DNA of 64,000 nt from Pedobacter miscanthi (GTDB taxonomy: Bacteria; Bacteroidota; Bacteroidia; Sphingobacteriales; Sphingobacteriaceae), in contig NZ_QNQU01000022.1 of the NCBI RefSeq assembly GCF_003315595.1, positions 1 through 64,000 on the forward strand, given 5' to 3'. The notes under the pieces were generated by a model. It had not been told where the DNA came from and did not search any database. It saw nothing but the letters and a program-made list of their open reading frames with translations. This document shows positions 26,228 to 35,643 of this stretch, piece by piece. Numbering within the stretch: position 1 is the first letter of the stretch; the number at the start of each line of letters is the position of its first letter. The translations under genes and the position numbers were made by a program.

Positions 26228-26353
26228 TGTTGACTCCTATTGTGCTGGATGTATTTTTACCACTGGTTTTGCCAAGATTTTTAAGATTTATGGATTTTAA
26301 TATGCCAATCCTTCAGTCTTTTTTATCCTAGCTGATCTGTGGTTAATTTCGCA

Positions 26354-27820
26354 TCAGCTTAGTATTTCTGTGTTTAAACTTTCGACGACTTTTACTTCGC
26401 CTTTTTCTAACAATATTCTTTTTTCAATGCAGGTTGGCAGCTGCGATTCAAAGTGGCCAACATAAATCAGGGTCATCCCATTGCTGCACAGTTCATCAAC
26501 CAGTTGGTTAAAATGTTTTGTTTGCTGTTGGTCTAAGCCCTGGCAGGGTTCATCCAGAATTAACAGTTCCGGATTTTTTATAATGGTGCGCGCCAGTAAT
26601 ACCAATCGTTGTTTACCGAGTGGGAGCGCGCTTAATAATTCATTTTTATTTTCGGTTAGGCCGAAATATTGTACCAGTTCGTCAACCTGTGTGCTTTTGG
26701 TATAGGGTAACTGCTGGAATAAACCTACGGTATCGTAAAATCCGGAGGCTATACTTTGCCAAACGGTAGCAGTTGGGTCAAAATACCAGTGGAATTCGGG
26801 CGAGATTAGACCGATATGCTGTTTAATGTCCCAAATGCTTTCGCCACTTCCACGCCTGTTGCCGAATAAATAAAGTTCGTTGGCATAGGATTGCGGATGA
26901 TCGCCGTTTACCAGGCTTAACAAAGTGGATTTTCCTGAACCGTTATGCCCTTGTAAAAGCCATTTTTCTCCGGCCTTTACTTCCCAGTTGATATTTTTAA
27001 GTACTTGTTTTTCGCCATAGCTAATGTTTACATTAACCATTTTAACGATGTTCTGCGAAGAATAAACCGGCGATTCTTTTAAAAAAGCAGGGATTTCGCC
27101 CAAATGGTTTTCGGCACCGGTTGAACTTTCAAAAGCATCTACCTGAACTAAGTTTCCATCAATTATTTCCGCAAAAGAGGTTATACAAGTTGGTAATTCG
27201 CTGTCATTACAAATCAGGATTAATTGTACACTTTCTTCAGCCACCTGATCCAGTAAAATGTTCAGGTTTTTGCGTGAGGCAGCATCTAAACCAGTATAAG
27301 GCTGATCGATGATCAATAACTGCGGTTTTAACCACAAGGCTTTAACCAGTTGCAGTTTTTTATGTTCGCCGCTTGATAGTTCGATTAATTGTGAGCTCGC
27401 AAATGTTGCAAAACCTAAAGCTTCTAAAATGGGTTCAACCTGATCGAAATGGAGCCCTTTTTCTTTACCGTAGGAAACCAGTTCTGCATGAACGGTTAAG
27501 GTTTCTTTAGCCTGCTGACTGGTATAGCGCTGTTGATAATAAAAGTTGGCAACGCCCTCTAAATTTTTGAACTGGTACCAACTTTCAACAAATAAGGTTT
27601 CGGCAGGTAGCGAACTTGTTTGGTCGAAGTTGATATTGATGTCTCCGGAAGCACTTTGTAAACCACTGATAATTTTAGCCAGCGAGGTTTTTCCACTTCC
27701 GCTGGCTCCGCCCAATACCCAGTTTTCGCCACGATTGATCGCCCAATTCAAATCCCTTAGCACAGCTTTTTGCTGAAACTTTAAGTTTAAATTTTTAATG
27801 CTGACGAAACTCTCTTTCAT
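26354..27820 (-). CDS. Tandem ABC ATPase, ModF/PhrA-like
   Basis: A 488-residue protein with two fused ABC cassettes. The first Walker A is GGASGSGKTS (about 37-46) and the second is GHNGSGKSTLL (about 291-301). Signatures are ELSSGEHKKLQ and SALPLGKQRLV, and both halves have Walker B (LLIIDQPYTGLD and LLILDEPCQGLD). There is no membrane domain. E. coli ModF has this architecture with unclear function. It sits between leuD and leuB in the leucine block, so cotranscription is likely, although no metabolic link is evident. Confidence 0.85.
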   Translation of the reverse strand: MKESFVSIKNLNLKFQQKAVLRDLNWAINRGENWVLGGASGSGKTSLAKIISGLQSASGDININFDQTSSLPAETLFVESWYQFKNLEGVANFYYQQRYTSQQAKETLTVHAELVSYGKEKGLHFDQVEPILEALGFATFASSQLIELSSGEHKKLQLVKALWLKPQLLIIDQPYTGLDAASRKNLNILLDQVAEESVQLILICNDSELPTCITSFAEIIDGNLVQVDAFESSTGAENHLGEIPAFLKESPVYSSQNIVKMVNVNISYGEKQVLKNINWEVKAGEKWLLQGHNGSGKSTLLSLVNGDHPQSYANELYLFGNRRGSGESIWDIKQHIGLISPEFHWYFDPTATVWQSIASGFYDTVGLFQQLPYTKSTQVDELVQYFGLTENKNELLSALPLGKQRLVLLARTIIKNPELLILDEPCQGLDQQQTKHFNQLVDELCSNGMTLIYVGHFESQLPTCIEKRILLEKGEVKVVESLNTEILS

Positions 27821-27944
27821 ATTTTCCTTTCGGGGTGATTACACTGATTGGGTGATTACACCGATTTTTTTCTTTGTCTTTTTGCTTTAATCTTTTTGCT
27901 TTAATCTTTCTGCTTTAGTCTTTCTGCTTTGATCTTTCAGCTCT

Positions 27945-28532
27945 CTATCCTCTGGCCTGTTCGAATTCTGCAATTAATTTTGTTTGAGCAAGGATGAAAT
28001 CAATATCATCATAACCGTTAATCAGGCATGATTTTTTATATGGATTGATTTCAAAAGATTCTTTTGCACCGGTTTCTATAATGGTTACAGTTTGATTTTC
28101 GAGATCAACTTCTAACGCTGATTTTGGATTACTGTCTACCGCTTTAAAAATTTGTGCGAGAAAATCGTCGCTTACCTGTATCGGTAATAAACCGTTGTTC
28201 AGTGCATTTCCTTTAAAGATATCGGCAAAGAAACTGCTGATTACCGCGTCAAAACCTGCATCCTGAATGGCCCAGGCCGCATGCTCGCGACTACTTCCAC
28301 AACCAAAGTTTTTTCCGGCAACTAAAACCTGCCCACTGTAAGTTGGGTCGTTTAACACGAAATCTGCTTTCGGCTGGTTATCGTTTTCGTAACGCCAATC
28401 GCGGAATAGATTCTCACCGAAACCTTCGCGTGTGGTCGCTTTTAGAAACCTTGCAGGGATAATCTGGTCGGTGTCGATGTTTTCTATGTTTAAAGGCACT
28501 ACTGCCGATGTTAATTTTGTGAATTTTTTCAT
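27945..28532 (-). CDS. leuD: 3-isopropylmalate dehydratase small subunit
   Basis: Partner of LeuC in isopropylmalate isomerisation. It has 195 residues from the ATG at 28532 (MKKFTKLTSAVVPL); an upstream ATG five codons earlier is also open. The swivel-domain motifs are VPLNIENIDTDQIIPARFL, NFGCGSSREHAAWAI and FADIFKGNALNNGLLPI. The short form is normal for bacterial LeuD. Confidence 0.96.
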   Translation of the reverse strand: MKKFTKLTSAVVPLNIENIDTDQIIPARFLKATTREGFGENLFRDWRYENDNQPKADFVLNDPTYSGQVLVAGKNFGCGSSREHAAWAIQDAGFDAVISSFFADIFKGNALNNGLLPIQVSDDFLAQIFKAVDSNPKSALEVDLENQTVTIIETGAKESFEINPYKKSCLINGYDDIDFILAQTKLIAEFEQARG

Positions 28533-28641
28533 GTCAATTAGTATCAAGTAGGGAGTAACAAGTATCGAGACTTATATTCCCCCTTTTTATCTTTAATCTT
28601 TTGCTTAATGGTGGTAATATTTTTACCCTCCACTTTAAGCC

Positions 28642-28929
28642 TTACACCTTTACAAAGTGCTCAACTACAGGAAAAGGATCATAAAAGTGATGCAATAACT
28701 TTTTCCAATCCTGGTACGCTGCTGATTCCCTGAAACCTTCGGTATGTGCCTCCAGTGTTTTCCAGTTTACAAGCAGAATGTATTTATTTTCTACTTCTAT
28801 ACATTTTTGAAGCTGATGCGAAATGTAACCTTCCATTGTGGAAATGATTTTTTGTGCTTCGTTAAAAGCTTTTTCAAAATCGGCCGATAATCCGGCTTTT
28901 ACATTTAGTATGGCAACTTCTAAAATCAT
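28642..28929 (-). CDS. Antibiotic-biosynthesis-monooxygenase (ABM) domain protein
   Basis: A 95-residue ferredoxin-like fold protein (VAILNVKAGLSADFEKAFNE, QLQKCIEVENKYILLVNWKT, then HHFYDPFP). Members bind small aromatic or quinone-like compounds, and some act as cofactor-free oxygenases or as haem-degrading proteins. This one has no visible catalytic signature. It is inserted between leuC and leuD in the leucine block. Its substrate is unknown. Confidence 0.82.
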   Translation of the reverse strand: MILEVAILNVKAGLSADFEKAFNEAQKIISTMEGYISHQLQKCIEVENKYILLVNWKTLEAHTEGFRESAAYQDWKKLLHHFYDPFPVVEHFVKV

Positions 28930-28942
28930 AATTTTTCAAAAT

Positions 28943-29022
28943 TGTCATTCTGAGGAACGAAGAATCTTAATTATTCTGGGCAGGTTTTTCATCGCCTGCA
29001 GATGCTTCCTTCGTCAGCATGA
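28943..29022. repeat. Inverted gtcattctgaggaacgaag repeat
   Basis: gtcattctgaggaacgaaga faces cttccttcgtcagcatgaca. It is related to 23,737-23,803 and lies between leuC and the ABM gene. Confidence 0.6.
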
Positions 29023-29029
29023 CAGTTAT

Positions 29030-30436
29030 TTAAACCTTCTCCAGCAAATCCCTTACGTCGGTAATTTTTCCGGTTACGGCTGCGGCTGCGGCAGTAAGCG
29101 GACTGGCCAATAAAGTACGGGCATTTTGTCCCTGTCTGCCTTCGAAATTTCTGTTCGATGTGGACACACAGTATTTACCTGCCGGGATTTTATCTTCATT
29201 CATTCCCAAACAGGCACTACAACCCGGTTCGCGCAACTGGAAACCGGCAGCTTCGAAAATTTTATCCAGACCTTCGTTTTTTGCCTGTTGTTCTACTTGC
29301 TTTGAGCCTGGTACGATCCAAACGGTAACATTATCTGCTTTGCGTTTGTCTTTCACAAAATCAGCTACTTCGCGTAAATCTTCAATCCGTGAGTTGGTAC
29401 AGCTTCCGATGAAAACATAATCAATCGATTTTCCGATCAATGATGCATCATCATCAAAGCCCATATAATCTAAAGCTTTTTTGTACGATACTTTTTCGGT
29501 TTCGGGCTGTGCTGCGGTTGCAGGAATGTGTTCCTGGATGCCCATACCCATACCAGGGTTGGTACCGTAAGTAATCATTGGTGCAATATCTGCCGCGTTG
29601 AAAGTTAATACGCTATCAAATTTGGCGTCAGCATCGCTATATAAAGTTTTCCAGTAGGCGAGGGCTTTGTCCCATTCTTCGCCAGCCGGAGCAAATTCTC
29701 TTCCTTTAATGTAATTGAATGTGGTTTGATCAGGTGCAATTAAACCACCACGTGCACCCATTTCGATACTCATGTTACAGATGGTCATACGGGCCTCCAT
29801 GCTTAACGATTCGATTGCCGAACCTGCATATTCGATGAAATAACCGGTACCGCCCGCAGCAGAAATCTGAGCAATAATGTATAAGATAATGTCTTTTGCA
29901 CCAACACCTTTCCCCAATTCGCCATTTACCTCAATTTTCATGGTTTTAGGTTTCGACTGCAATAAACACTGTGTTGCAAAAACCTGCTCAACCTGCGAAG
30001 TACCAATACCAAATGCAATGGCACCGAAAGCACCATGTGTTGAGGTATGACTATCGCCACATACCATCGTTTTTCCTGGCAGGGTAATACCCAGCTCTGG
30101 GCCGATAACATGTACAATACCCTGAAAGGGATGGCCTAAACCGTAAAGTTCTATGCCGAATTCTGCACAGTTTTTGGTGAGCATATCAACCTGATAGCGC
30201 GAAAGCTCTTCTTTAATCGGCAACAACTGGTTTAGGGTTGGCACGTTATGATCAGCTGTGGCTACAGTCTGCTTCGGACGGAAAACAGGTAAGCCTCTTT
30301 TGCGCAAACCATCAAAAGCCTGCGGAGAAGTTACCTCGTGTATTAAGTGTGTATCAATGTATAAAATATCGGGAAATCCTTCTTCACTTTTTACAACGTG
30401 AGCATCCCAAATTTTTTCTACTAATGTTTTTGACAT
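29030..30436 (-). CDS. leuC: 3-isopropylmalate dehydratase large subunit
   Basis: Aconitase-family 4Fe-4S enzyme. It has 468 residues from the ATG at 30436 (MSKTLVEKIWDAHVV); a start ten codons upstream lacks family similarity. The cluster-binding Cys residues lie in FIGSCTNSRIEDL and in the GCSACLGMN motif, and substrate-binding VCGDSHTSTHGAFGAIAFGIG is intact. It works with leuD, which follows after the ABM gene. Confidence 0.97.
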   Translation of the reverse strand: MSKTLVEKIWDAHVVKSEEGFPDILYIDTHLIHEVTSPQAFDGLRKRGLPVFRPKQTVATADHNVPTLNQLLPIKEELSRYQVDMLTKNCAEFGIELYGLGHPFQGIVHVIGPELGITLPGKTMVCGDSHTSTHGAFGAIAFGIGTSQVEQVFATQCLLQSKPKTMKIEVNGELGKGVGAKDIILYIIAQISAAGGTGYFIEYAGSAIESLSMEARMTICNMSIEMGARGGLIAPDQTTFNYIKGREFAPAGEEWDKALAYWKTLYSDADAKFDSVLTFNAADIAPMITYGTNPGMGMGIQEHIPATAAQPETEKVSYKKALDYMGFDDDASLIGKSIDYVFIGSCTNSRIEDLREVADFVKDKRKADNVTVWIVPGSKQVEQQAKNEGLDKIFEAAGFQLREPGCSACLGMNEDKIPAGKYCVSTSNRNFEGRQGQNARTLLASPLTAAAAAVTGKITDVRDLLEKV

Positions 30437-30457
30437 CTTTGCTATTATTATTTTATT

Positions 30458-30490
30458 AAACCTCACAGATTTAGAAAACCTGCGAGGTTT
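30458..30490. repeat. acctcgcaggttt-family hairpin between ilvC and leuC
   Basis: aaacctcacagatt...aaaacctgcgaggttt is an imperfect member of the palindrome family seen at 16,146, 53,118 and 53,302. It lies in the ilvC-leuC gap and could adjust transcript stability or read-through. Confidence 0.6.
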
Positions 30491-30499
30491 GTAAGTTTA

Positions 30500-31981
30500 C
30501 TATGCTGTTTTAATCGCCTTCATTGCGGTCATTGCTTTACGCAATGTAGCTCCGATTTGTTCTACCTGGTGAGAACGGATCGCTTCGTTAACATCAATTA
30601 ATTTTCTGTTATCTACAGCACCGTCTTTGCCTTCGTTAAAGTTTTTACCAACAAGGTCAGTATCTACTTTTTTCATAAAATCGCCTAAAAGCGGTTTACA
30701 GGCCTGATCGAATAAATAACAACCGTATTCTGCAGTATCAGAAATTACACGGTTCATTTCGAACAATTTTTTACGTGCAATGGTATTGGCGATAAGTGGT
30801 GTTTCGTGTAGCGACTCATAGTATGCCGATTCTGGTTTGATTCCAGCCTGTACCATTGTTTCGAAAGCCAATTCTACACCGGCACGAACAAACGCAACCA
30901 TTAAAGTATAGTTGTCGAAATATTCCTGCTCACCGATTTTAACATCACCTGCAGGTGTTTTTTCGAAAGCAGTTTCACCTGTTTCCGCTCTCCATTTTAA
31001 CAAGTTTTTATCTCCGTTTGCCCAATCTTCCATCATGGTGCGGCTAAACTCGCCACTCATAATATCATCCTGGTGTTTTTGGAACAACGGACGCATAATA
31101 TCTTTCAATTCTTCCGAAATTTCAAAAGCTTTGATTTTAGCAACATTGCTTAATCTATCCATCATTGCGGTTATACCACCTTGTTTTAAAGCTTCGGTAA
31201 TTACCTCAACACCGTACTGAACCAATTTAGAAGCGTAACCGGCATCGATTCCTTTTTCTACCATTTTATCGAATGACAGGATAGAACCAGTTTGCAATAA
31301 ACCACAAAGGATGGTTTGCTCGCCCATTAAATCAGATTTTACTTCGGCAACGAAAGATGATTTTAATACACCTGCCCTGTGTCCGCCGGTACCTACGCAA
31401 TAAGCTTTAGCCTGAGCCAAACCTTTACCCTGAGGATCGTTTTCAGGGTGAACAGCAATTAGGGTAGGTACACCAAAACCACGAACGTACTCTGCTCTTA
31501 CCTCACTACCCGGACATTTAGGCGCCACCATAATAACAGTTAAATCTTTACGGATCTGCATGCCTTCTTCTACGATGTTGAAACCGTGAGAATATAACAG
31601 GGTAGCACCTTCTTTCATTAAAGGCATAATGGCATTAACAACAGCGGTGTGTTGTTTGTCAGGGGTAAGGTTAATTACCACATCTGCATTTGGGATCAGT
31701 TCTTCGTAGGTGCCAACCGTGAAATTGTTTTCAGTTGCATTTTTCCACGAATCGCGCTTGCCTTCAATTGCTTCCTTACGTAAAGTGTAGCTTACATCTA
31801 AACCACTATCTCTTAAATTTAAACCTTGGTTTAAGCCTTGTGCACCACAACCTACAATTACCAGTTTTTTGCCCTTCAATGCGCTAACGCCGTCTAAAAA
31901 TTCAGCGCTGTCCATGAAGTCGCAAACACCTAATTGGTTTAATTTTTCTCTAAGAGGTAATGTGTTAAAATAATTTGCCAT
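30500..31981 (-). CDS. ilvC: Ketol-acid reductoisomerase, class II
   Basis: NADPH-dependent conversion of acetolactate/acetohydroxybutyrate to dihydroxy acids. It has 493 residues, which marks the long class II form with a duplicated knotted domain (E. coli type, 491), not the 330-residue class I. The nucleotide-binding loop is IVGCGAQGLNQGLNLRDSG, and metal-binding acidic residues are in the SDLMGEQTILCG region. It starts the ilvC-leuC-leuD part of the block. Confidence 0.97.
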   Translation of the reverse strand: MANYFNTLPLREKLNQLGVCDFMDSAEFLDGVSALKGKKLVIVGCGAQGLNQGLNLRDSGLDVSYTLRKEAIEGKRDSWKNATENNFTVGTYEELIPNADVVINLTPDKQHTAVVNAIMPLMKEGATLLYSHGFNIVEEGMQIRKDLTVIMVAPKCPGSEVRAEYVRGFGVPTLIAVHPENDPQGKGLAQAKAYCVGTGGHRAGVLKSSFVAEVKSDLMGEQTILCGLLQTGSILSFDKMVEKGIDAGYASKLVQYGVEVITEALKQGGITAMMDRLSNVAKIKAFEISEELKDIMRPLFQKHQDDIMSGEFSRTMMEDWANGDKNLLKWRAETGETAFEKTPAGDVKIGEQEYFDNYTLMVAFVRAGVELAFETMVQAGIKPESAYYESLHETPLIANTIARKKLFEMNRVISDTAEYGCYLFDQACKPLLGDFMKKVDTDLVGKNFNEGKDGAVDNRKLIDVNEAIRSHQVEQIGATLRKAMTAMKAIKTA

Positions 31982-32135
31982 TGTTTTTTATTGGTTAATT
32001 TCTAGTTTAATTATCGTTTTATATATTGTTCTTTTCCTTCGGGTTGATTACACAGATTAAGGAATTACACCGATTTTTGCTTTATTCTCCAGGTGCTAAT
32101 ATCCTTCATCCATTTTCCATCTTACCTCATCCATT

Positions 32136-32597
32136 TTACACGTATTTCTTCAACGCATTTGCATAGCCGTAATGTACGTTATCGTGCCCCACGGTTGTAA
32201 TCAATACTTCTTCTATACTGTTTAATTGCACACCATAGGTTGCTGTTGTATAAGGAGTGATGTTCGCAAATATTCCTGCTTTGTAAGCTTCTTTAATTTT
32301 TTCGATACTTGCTAATGCAGTGGCTTTTAATTCTGCAACTTCTGCTTCGGATACGGTATAGGTTGGTTTTGTATCCTTTTTGTAGAAATCATTAAACTTT
32401 ACAGCTGTTGCATCGGCTAATATACCCGTCCGCACGTAACAAAGTGTTTGTGTGCTCACCACGATGTGCCCGAAATTCCAGATGATGTTATTGTTATAAC
32501 CATCAGGTATTTTATTCAGTTCTTCGATGGTTAAGCCATCAATTAACCGGATAAAGGCCTTGCGTGAGTTTATTATAAAATCAAATACTTCGTTCAT
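32136..32597 (-). CDS. DinB-family protein
   Basis: A 153-residue four-helix-bundle protein (DinB/YfiT-like). Metal-ligand-type His residues appear at NFGHIVVSTQTL (about residue 43) and in the C-terminal VGHDNVHYGYANALKKYV. Such proteins include small-thiol-dependent transferases, but the substrate is not readable here. It is 13 bp downstream of the VOC gene inside the ilvN-ilvC interval. Confidence 0.85.
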   Translation of the reverse strand: MNEVFDFIINSRKAFIRLIDGLTIEELNKIPDGYNNNIIWNFGHIVVSTQTLCYVRTGILADATAVKFNDFYKKDTKPTYTVSEAEVAELKATALASIEKIKEAYKAGIFANITPYTTATYGVQLNSIEEVLITTVGHDNVHYGYANALKKYV

Positions 32598-32610
32598 CTC
32601 GTTTTCTATC

Positions 32611-33021
32611 TTAATTAGTGTTTTCGCTTTGGTCTTTATTCTTTAAGCTTTCATCCTCACTTAGCACTTCGTTAAAGGTGATCTTGTTAAAAAACGGATC
32701 GTTTACGGTTACAGCCCAGGTTCCGTAAAAAGTTTTCTCTAAACCTGGTCTGTTGTATTTGTATTTTTTATCAATAAGTTCCTTATGAAACTCCTTTAAA
32801 CCTGTACAATCAATATGAACATGTGCACCGGGAGAACAATCTCCGTGGTGTTCGCTTAAATGCAGTTCGATACCATTTAACGAAACCTGCATGTAAACCG
32901 GGGTATTTTTTTCAAAAGTATGCTCCCAGTCTATTTTAAAGCCCAGCCAGTTTACATAAAACTCGACTGCTTTATCGTAATCGAATATTCTTAAAATCGG
33001 TCGTACATTATTACATTTCAT
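32611..33021 (-). CDS. VOC/glyoxalase-family protein
   Basis: A 136-residue single VOC domain protein with paired beta-alpha-beta modules (PILRIFDYDKAVEFYVNWLG, ELHLSEHHGDCSPGAHVHI). This pattern is shared by glyoxalase I, bleomycin-binding and extradiol-dioxygenase relatives. Candidate metal or ligand residues are His33 and the EHHGD cluster. The placement between ilvN and DinB is unlikely to indicate a pathway role. Confidence 0.85.
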   Translation of the reverse strand: MKCNNVRPILRIFDYDKAVEFYVNWLGFKIDWEHTFEKNTPVYMQVSLNGIELHLSEHHGDCSPGAHVHIDCTGLKEFHKELIDKKYKYNRPGLEKTFYGTWAVTVNDPFFNKITFNEVLSEDESLKNKDQSENTN

Positions 33022-33094
33022 ATTCCGTTTTTTAACCGCAAAGGGCGTTAGCTTTAGTCTTTAGTCTTTAGTCTTTAGTCTTTTAGCTTTGCGC

Positions 33095-33733
33095 TTACAT
33101 CGTGAAAATCTTTTCTCCTTTTTCCAGGAACTCATTTTCTACCAGTTCTTCTCCAGGTTCGAAAGCCTCAAATTCTTTAAGTTTTTCGTGGAAACCGGCG
33201 CTATCTTTAATGATTGCTACACGTGCAGAACGTACAAACTCAATTAATTCGTAAGGTTCTAAGGCTTTTACCAAAGCATCGGTTTCTTCGCGGTGACCGG
33301 TTACTGCAAAAACGGTATAATCTTTACGGATTACTACTGCACTTGCACCATATTGACGTAATAAACGCTCTACGGTTACCTTTTCGGCAATTTCATCTGT
33401 AGAAACTTTATAAAGTGCCAGTTCCTGCCAGATAATTTCGTCGTTGGTGTTGAAATAAACTTTTAATACCTCAATCTGCTTTTCAATCTGACGGGCAAGT
33501 TTCCTTACCACTTCGTAACCTTCCTGGATTACGATATTGAAACGGTGAATTCCATCAATTTCTGATGGCGAGGTATTCAAACTTTCGATGTTGATTTTTC
33601 TTTTAGAGAAAATAATCGCAATCCTGTTTAATAAACCGATGCGGTTTTCGGCATAAACCGTGATGGTGTATTCCTGCTTTCCGTCGAAATCGGCTTTTGT
33701 TGTTTTATGTTCTAATGTATTTTCAGTACTCAT
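33095..33733 (-). CDS. ilvN: Acetolactate synthase small (regulatory) subunit
   Basis: A 212-residue regulatory subunit from the ATG at 33733 (MSTENTLEHK); a start six codons upstream is also open. The N-terminal ACT domain (EYTITVYAENRIGLLNRIAI) should bind valine, and a second domain (RLLRQYGASAVVIRKDYTVF) follows, which is the long type. It follows ilvB by about 140 bp, so the two subunits come from the same transcript. Confidence 0.95.
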   Translation of the reverse strand: MSTENTLEHKTTKADFDGKQEYTITVYAENRIGLLNRIAIIFSKRKINIESLNTSPSEIDGIHRFNIVIQEGYEVVRKLARQIEKQIEVLKVYFNTNDEIIWQELALYKVSTDEIAEKVTVERLLRQYGASAVVIRKDYTVFAVTGHREETDALVKALEPYELIEFVRSARVAIIKDSAGFHEKLKEFEAFEPGEELVENEFLEKGEKIFTM

Positions 33734-33873
33734 GATAATTTCTTGTGGCAATTATTTATTTAAATTGACTTTCTATCGCTTTAAGATTGCTTCGTGCCTC
33801 GCAATGACGGCCCAGGCTAGACTGTGGGTTTTTAACCTTTAACCTTTAACCTTCTACCTTTACACCCTCAACC

Positions 33874-35622
33874 TTACTTCAACCTGATTTCGCTTACACT
33901 CATTCCCTGTGGAACCATTGGAAAAACGTTGTTTTCTCTTCCAACCATTACCTCTAATAAATAAGAGCCTTCGTGGTTGATCATGGTTTCCAGAGCCTGC
34001 CTTAAATTTGCACGCTCGTCAACTTTACTTGCCTCGATGTAGTAAGATTTGGCTAAAGCCACAAAATCAGGACTGGTGATGTTTACAAAAGAATAGCGTT
34101 TATCATGGAATAACTGTTGCCATTGACGAACCATACCTAAGAAACGGTTGTTCAGGATCAGGATTTTTACTGCTGCACCAAATTGCATAATGGTACCTAA
34201 TTCCTGTGGTGTCATCTGGAAACCACCATCGCCGATAATGGCAATAACCGTTTTATCCGGTGCACCATATTTTGCGCCAATAGCAGCTGGTAAGCCGAAA
34301 CCCATGGTACCTAATCCACCAGAAGTAATGTTGCTACGGGTATTGTTAAAATTGGCGTAACGGCAGGCTACCATCTGGTGCTGGCCAACATCGGTAACAA
34401 TTACAGCATCGCCACCACATATTTCGTTAATGTTACGCAGTACTTCGCCCATAGTCATTTCATCGCCTGTTGGGTAAAGCTCCGGTGTTATCACTTGGTC
34501 AATTTCCTGCTGGTTATATTCTTTAAATTTTGCTAACCAATCTTCATGTTTATTCTCGTTAACTAGGTTGGTTAACAGGGGTAGGGTTTCTTTACAATCG
34601 CCCCAAACACCAACTTCTGCTTTAACGTTTTTATCAATTTCGGCAGGATCGATATCAAGGTGTACTACCCTGGCCTGTTTGGCATATTTATCTAAACGGC
34701 CGGTTACGCGGTCATCAAAACGCATACCGATGGCTATAATTACATCAGCCTCGTTAGTTAATACATTCGGACCATAATTACCGTGCATACCTAACATACC
34801 TACATTTAAAGGGTGTGAAGTTGGGATAGCGCTTTCGCCCATGATTGTCCAGGCGGCCGGAATTCCTGTTTTTTCGATAAAAGCTTTGAATTCTTGTTCC
34901 GCTTTACCCAATATTACGCCTTGTCCAAATAGAATGAAAGGCTTTTTGGCCGAATTGATCAACTCAGCTGCCTGTTCAATGTATTCAATCCTTATTTTTG
35001 GTTTCGGGCGGTAACTGCGGATATGGTTACATTTTACATATTCAGGAAATTCCTCTAGCTGTAACTGGGCATTTTTGGTAATGTCGATTAAAACCGGTCC
35101 TGGTCTTCCGCTTTTAGCGATATAAAAAGCTTTAGCCAATACTTCCTGGATTTCTTTAGCATCGGTAACCTGATAATTCCATTTGGTTACCGGAGTAGTA
35201 ATGTTGATTACATCCGTTTCCTGAAATGCATCAGTACCCAATAAGTGTGCAAAAACCTGTCCGGTGATACAAACCAATGGCGTGCTATCAATCTGTGCAT
35301 CTGCTAAACCGGTAACCAGGTTGGTTGCGCCTGGTCCGCTGGTTGCGAATACAATACCTACCTCGCCGCTGGCCCTTGCGAAACCTTGAGCTGCATGGAT
35401 ACCACCTTGTTCATGGCGCACCAAAATATGTTCTAATTTATCGGCATAATCATAAAGGGCATCATAAATAGGCATGATTGCGCCACCCGGATAACCGAAA
35501 ATAGTGGTAACACCTTCTTCAATTAATCCATTCAACAAAACCTGCGAGCCTGTTCCTTTAAAGGTTTTTGAGGTTTCTGCTTTGGCCTCGGTTTGTTGTA
35601 TTGTTTCTTGTGCAGTTTCCAT
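33874..35622 (-). CDS. ilvB: Acetolactate synthase large (catalytic) subunit
   Basis: Thiamine-diphosphate enzyme making 2-acetolactate or 2-aceto-2-hydroxybutyrate. It has 582 residues. The catalytic Glu is in LVRHEQGGIHAAQG, FAD-site GPGATNLVTGLADA follows, and the ThDP motif is GDGGFQMTPQELGT with a metal-binding region ending ILNNRFLGMVRQWQQ. A poorly conserved leader of about 24 residues (rich in Glu/Thr) precedes the core. It is 21 bp after the ORF6N gene and about 140 bp before ilvN. Confidence 0.96.
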   Translation of the reverse strand: METAQETIQQTEAKAETSKTFKGTGSQVLLNGLIEEGVTTIFGYPGGAIMPIYDALYDYADKLEHILVRHEQGGIHAAQGFARASGEVGIVFATSGPGATNLVTGLADAQIDSTPLVCITGQVFAHLLGTDAFQETDVINITTPVTKWNYQVTDAKEIQEVLAKAFYIAKSGRPGPVLIDITKNAQLQLEEFPEYVKCNHIRSYRPKPKIRIEYIEQAAELINSAKKPFILFGQGVILGKAEQEFKAFIEKTGIPAAWTIMGESAIPTSHPLNVGMLGMHGNYGPNVLTNEADVIIAIGMRFDDRVTGRLDKYAKQARVVHLDIDPAEIDKNVKAEVGVWGDCKETLPLLTNLVNENKHEDWLAKFKEYNQQEIDQVITPELYPTGDEMTMGEVLRNINEICGGDAVIVTDVGQHQMVACRYANFNNTRSNITSGGLGTMGFGLPAAIGAKYGAPDKTVIAIIGDGGFQMTPQELGTIMQFGAAVKILILNNRFLGMVRQWQQLFHDKRYSFVNITSPDFVALAKSYYIEASKVDERANLRQALETMINHEGSYLLEVMVGRENNVFPMVPQGMSVSEIRLK

Positions 35623-35643
35623 AGTTATGTTTTTGCGGTTCTA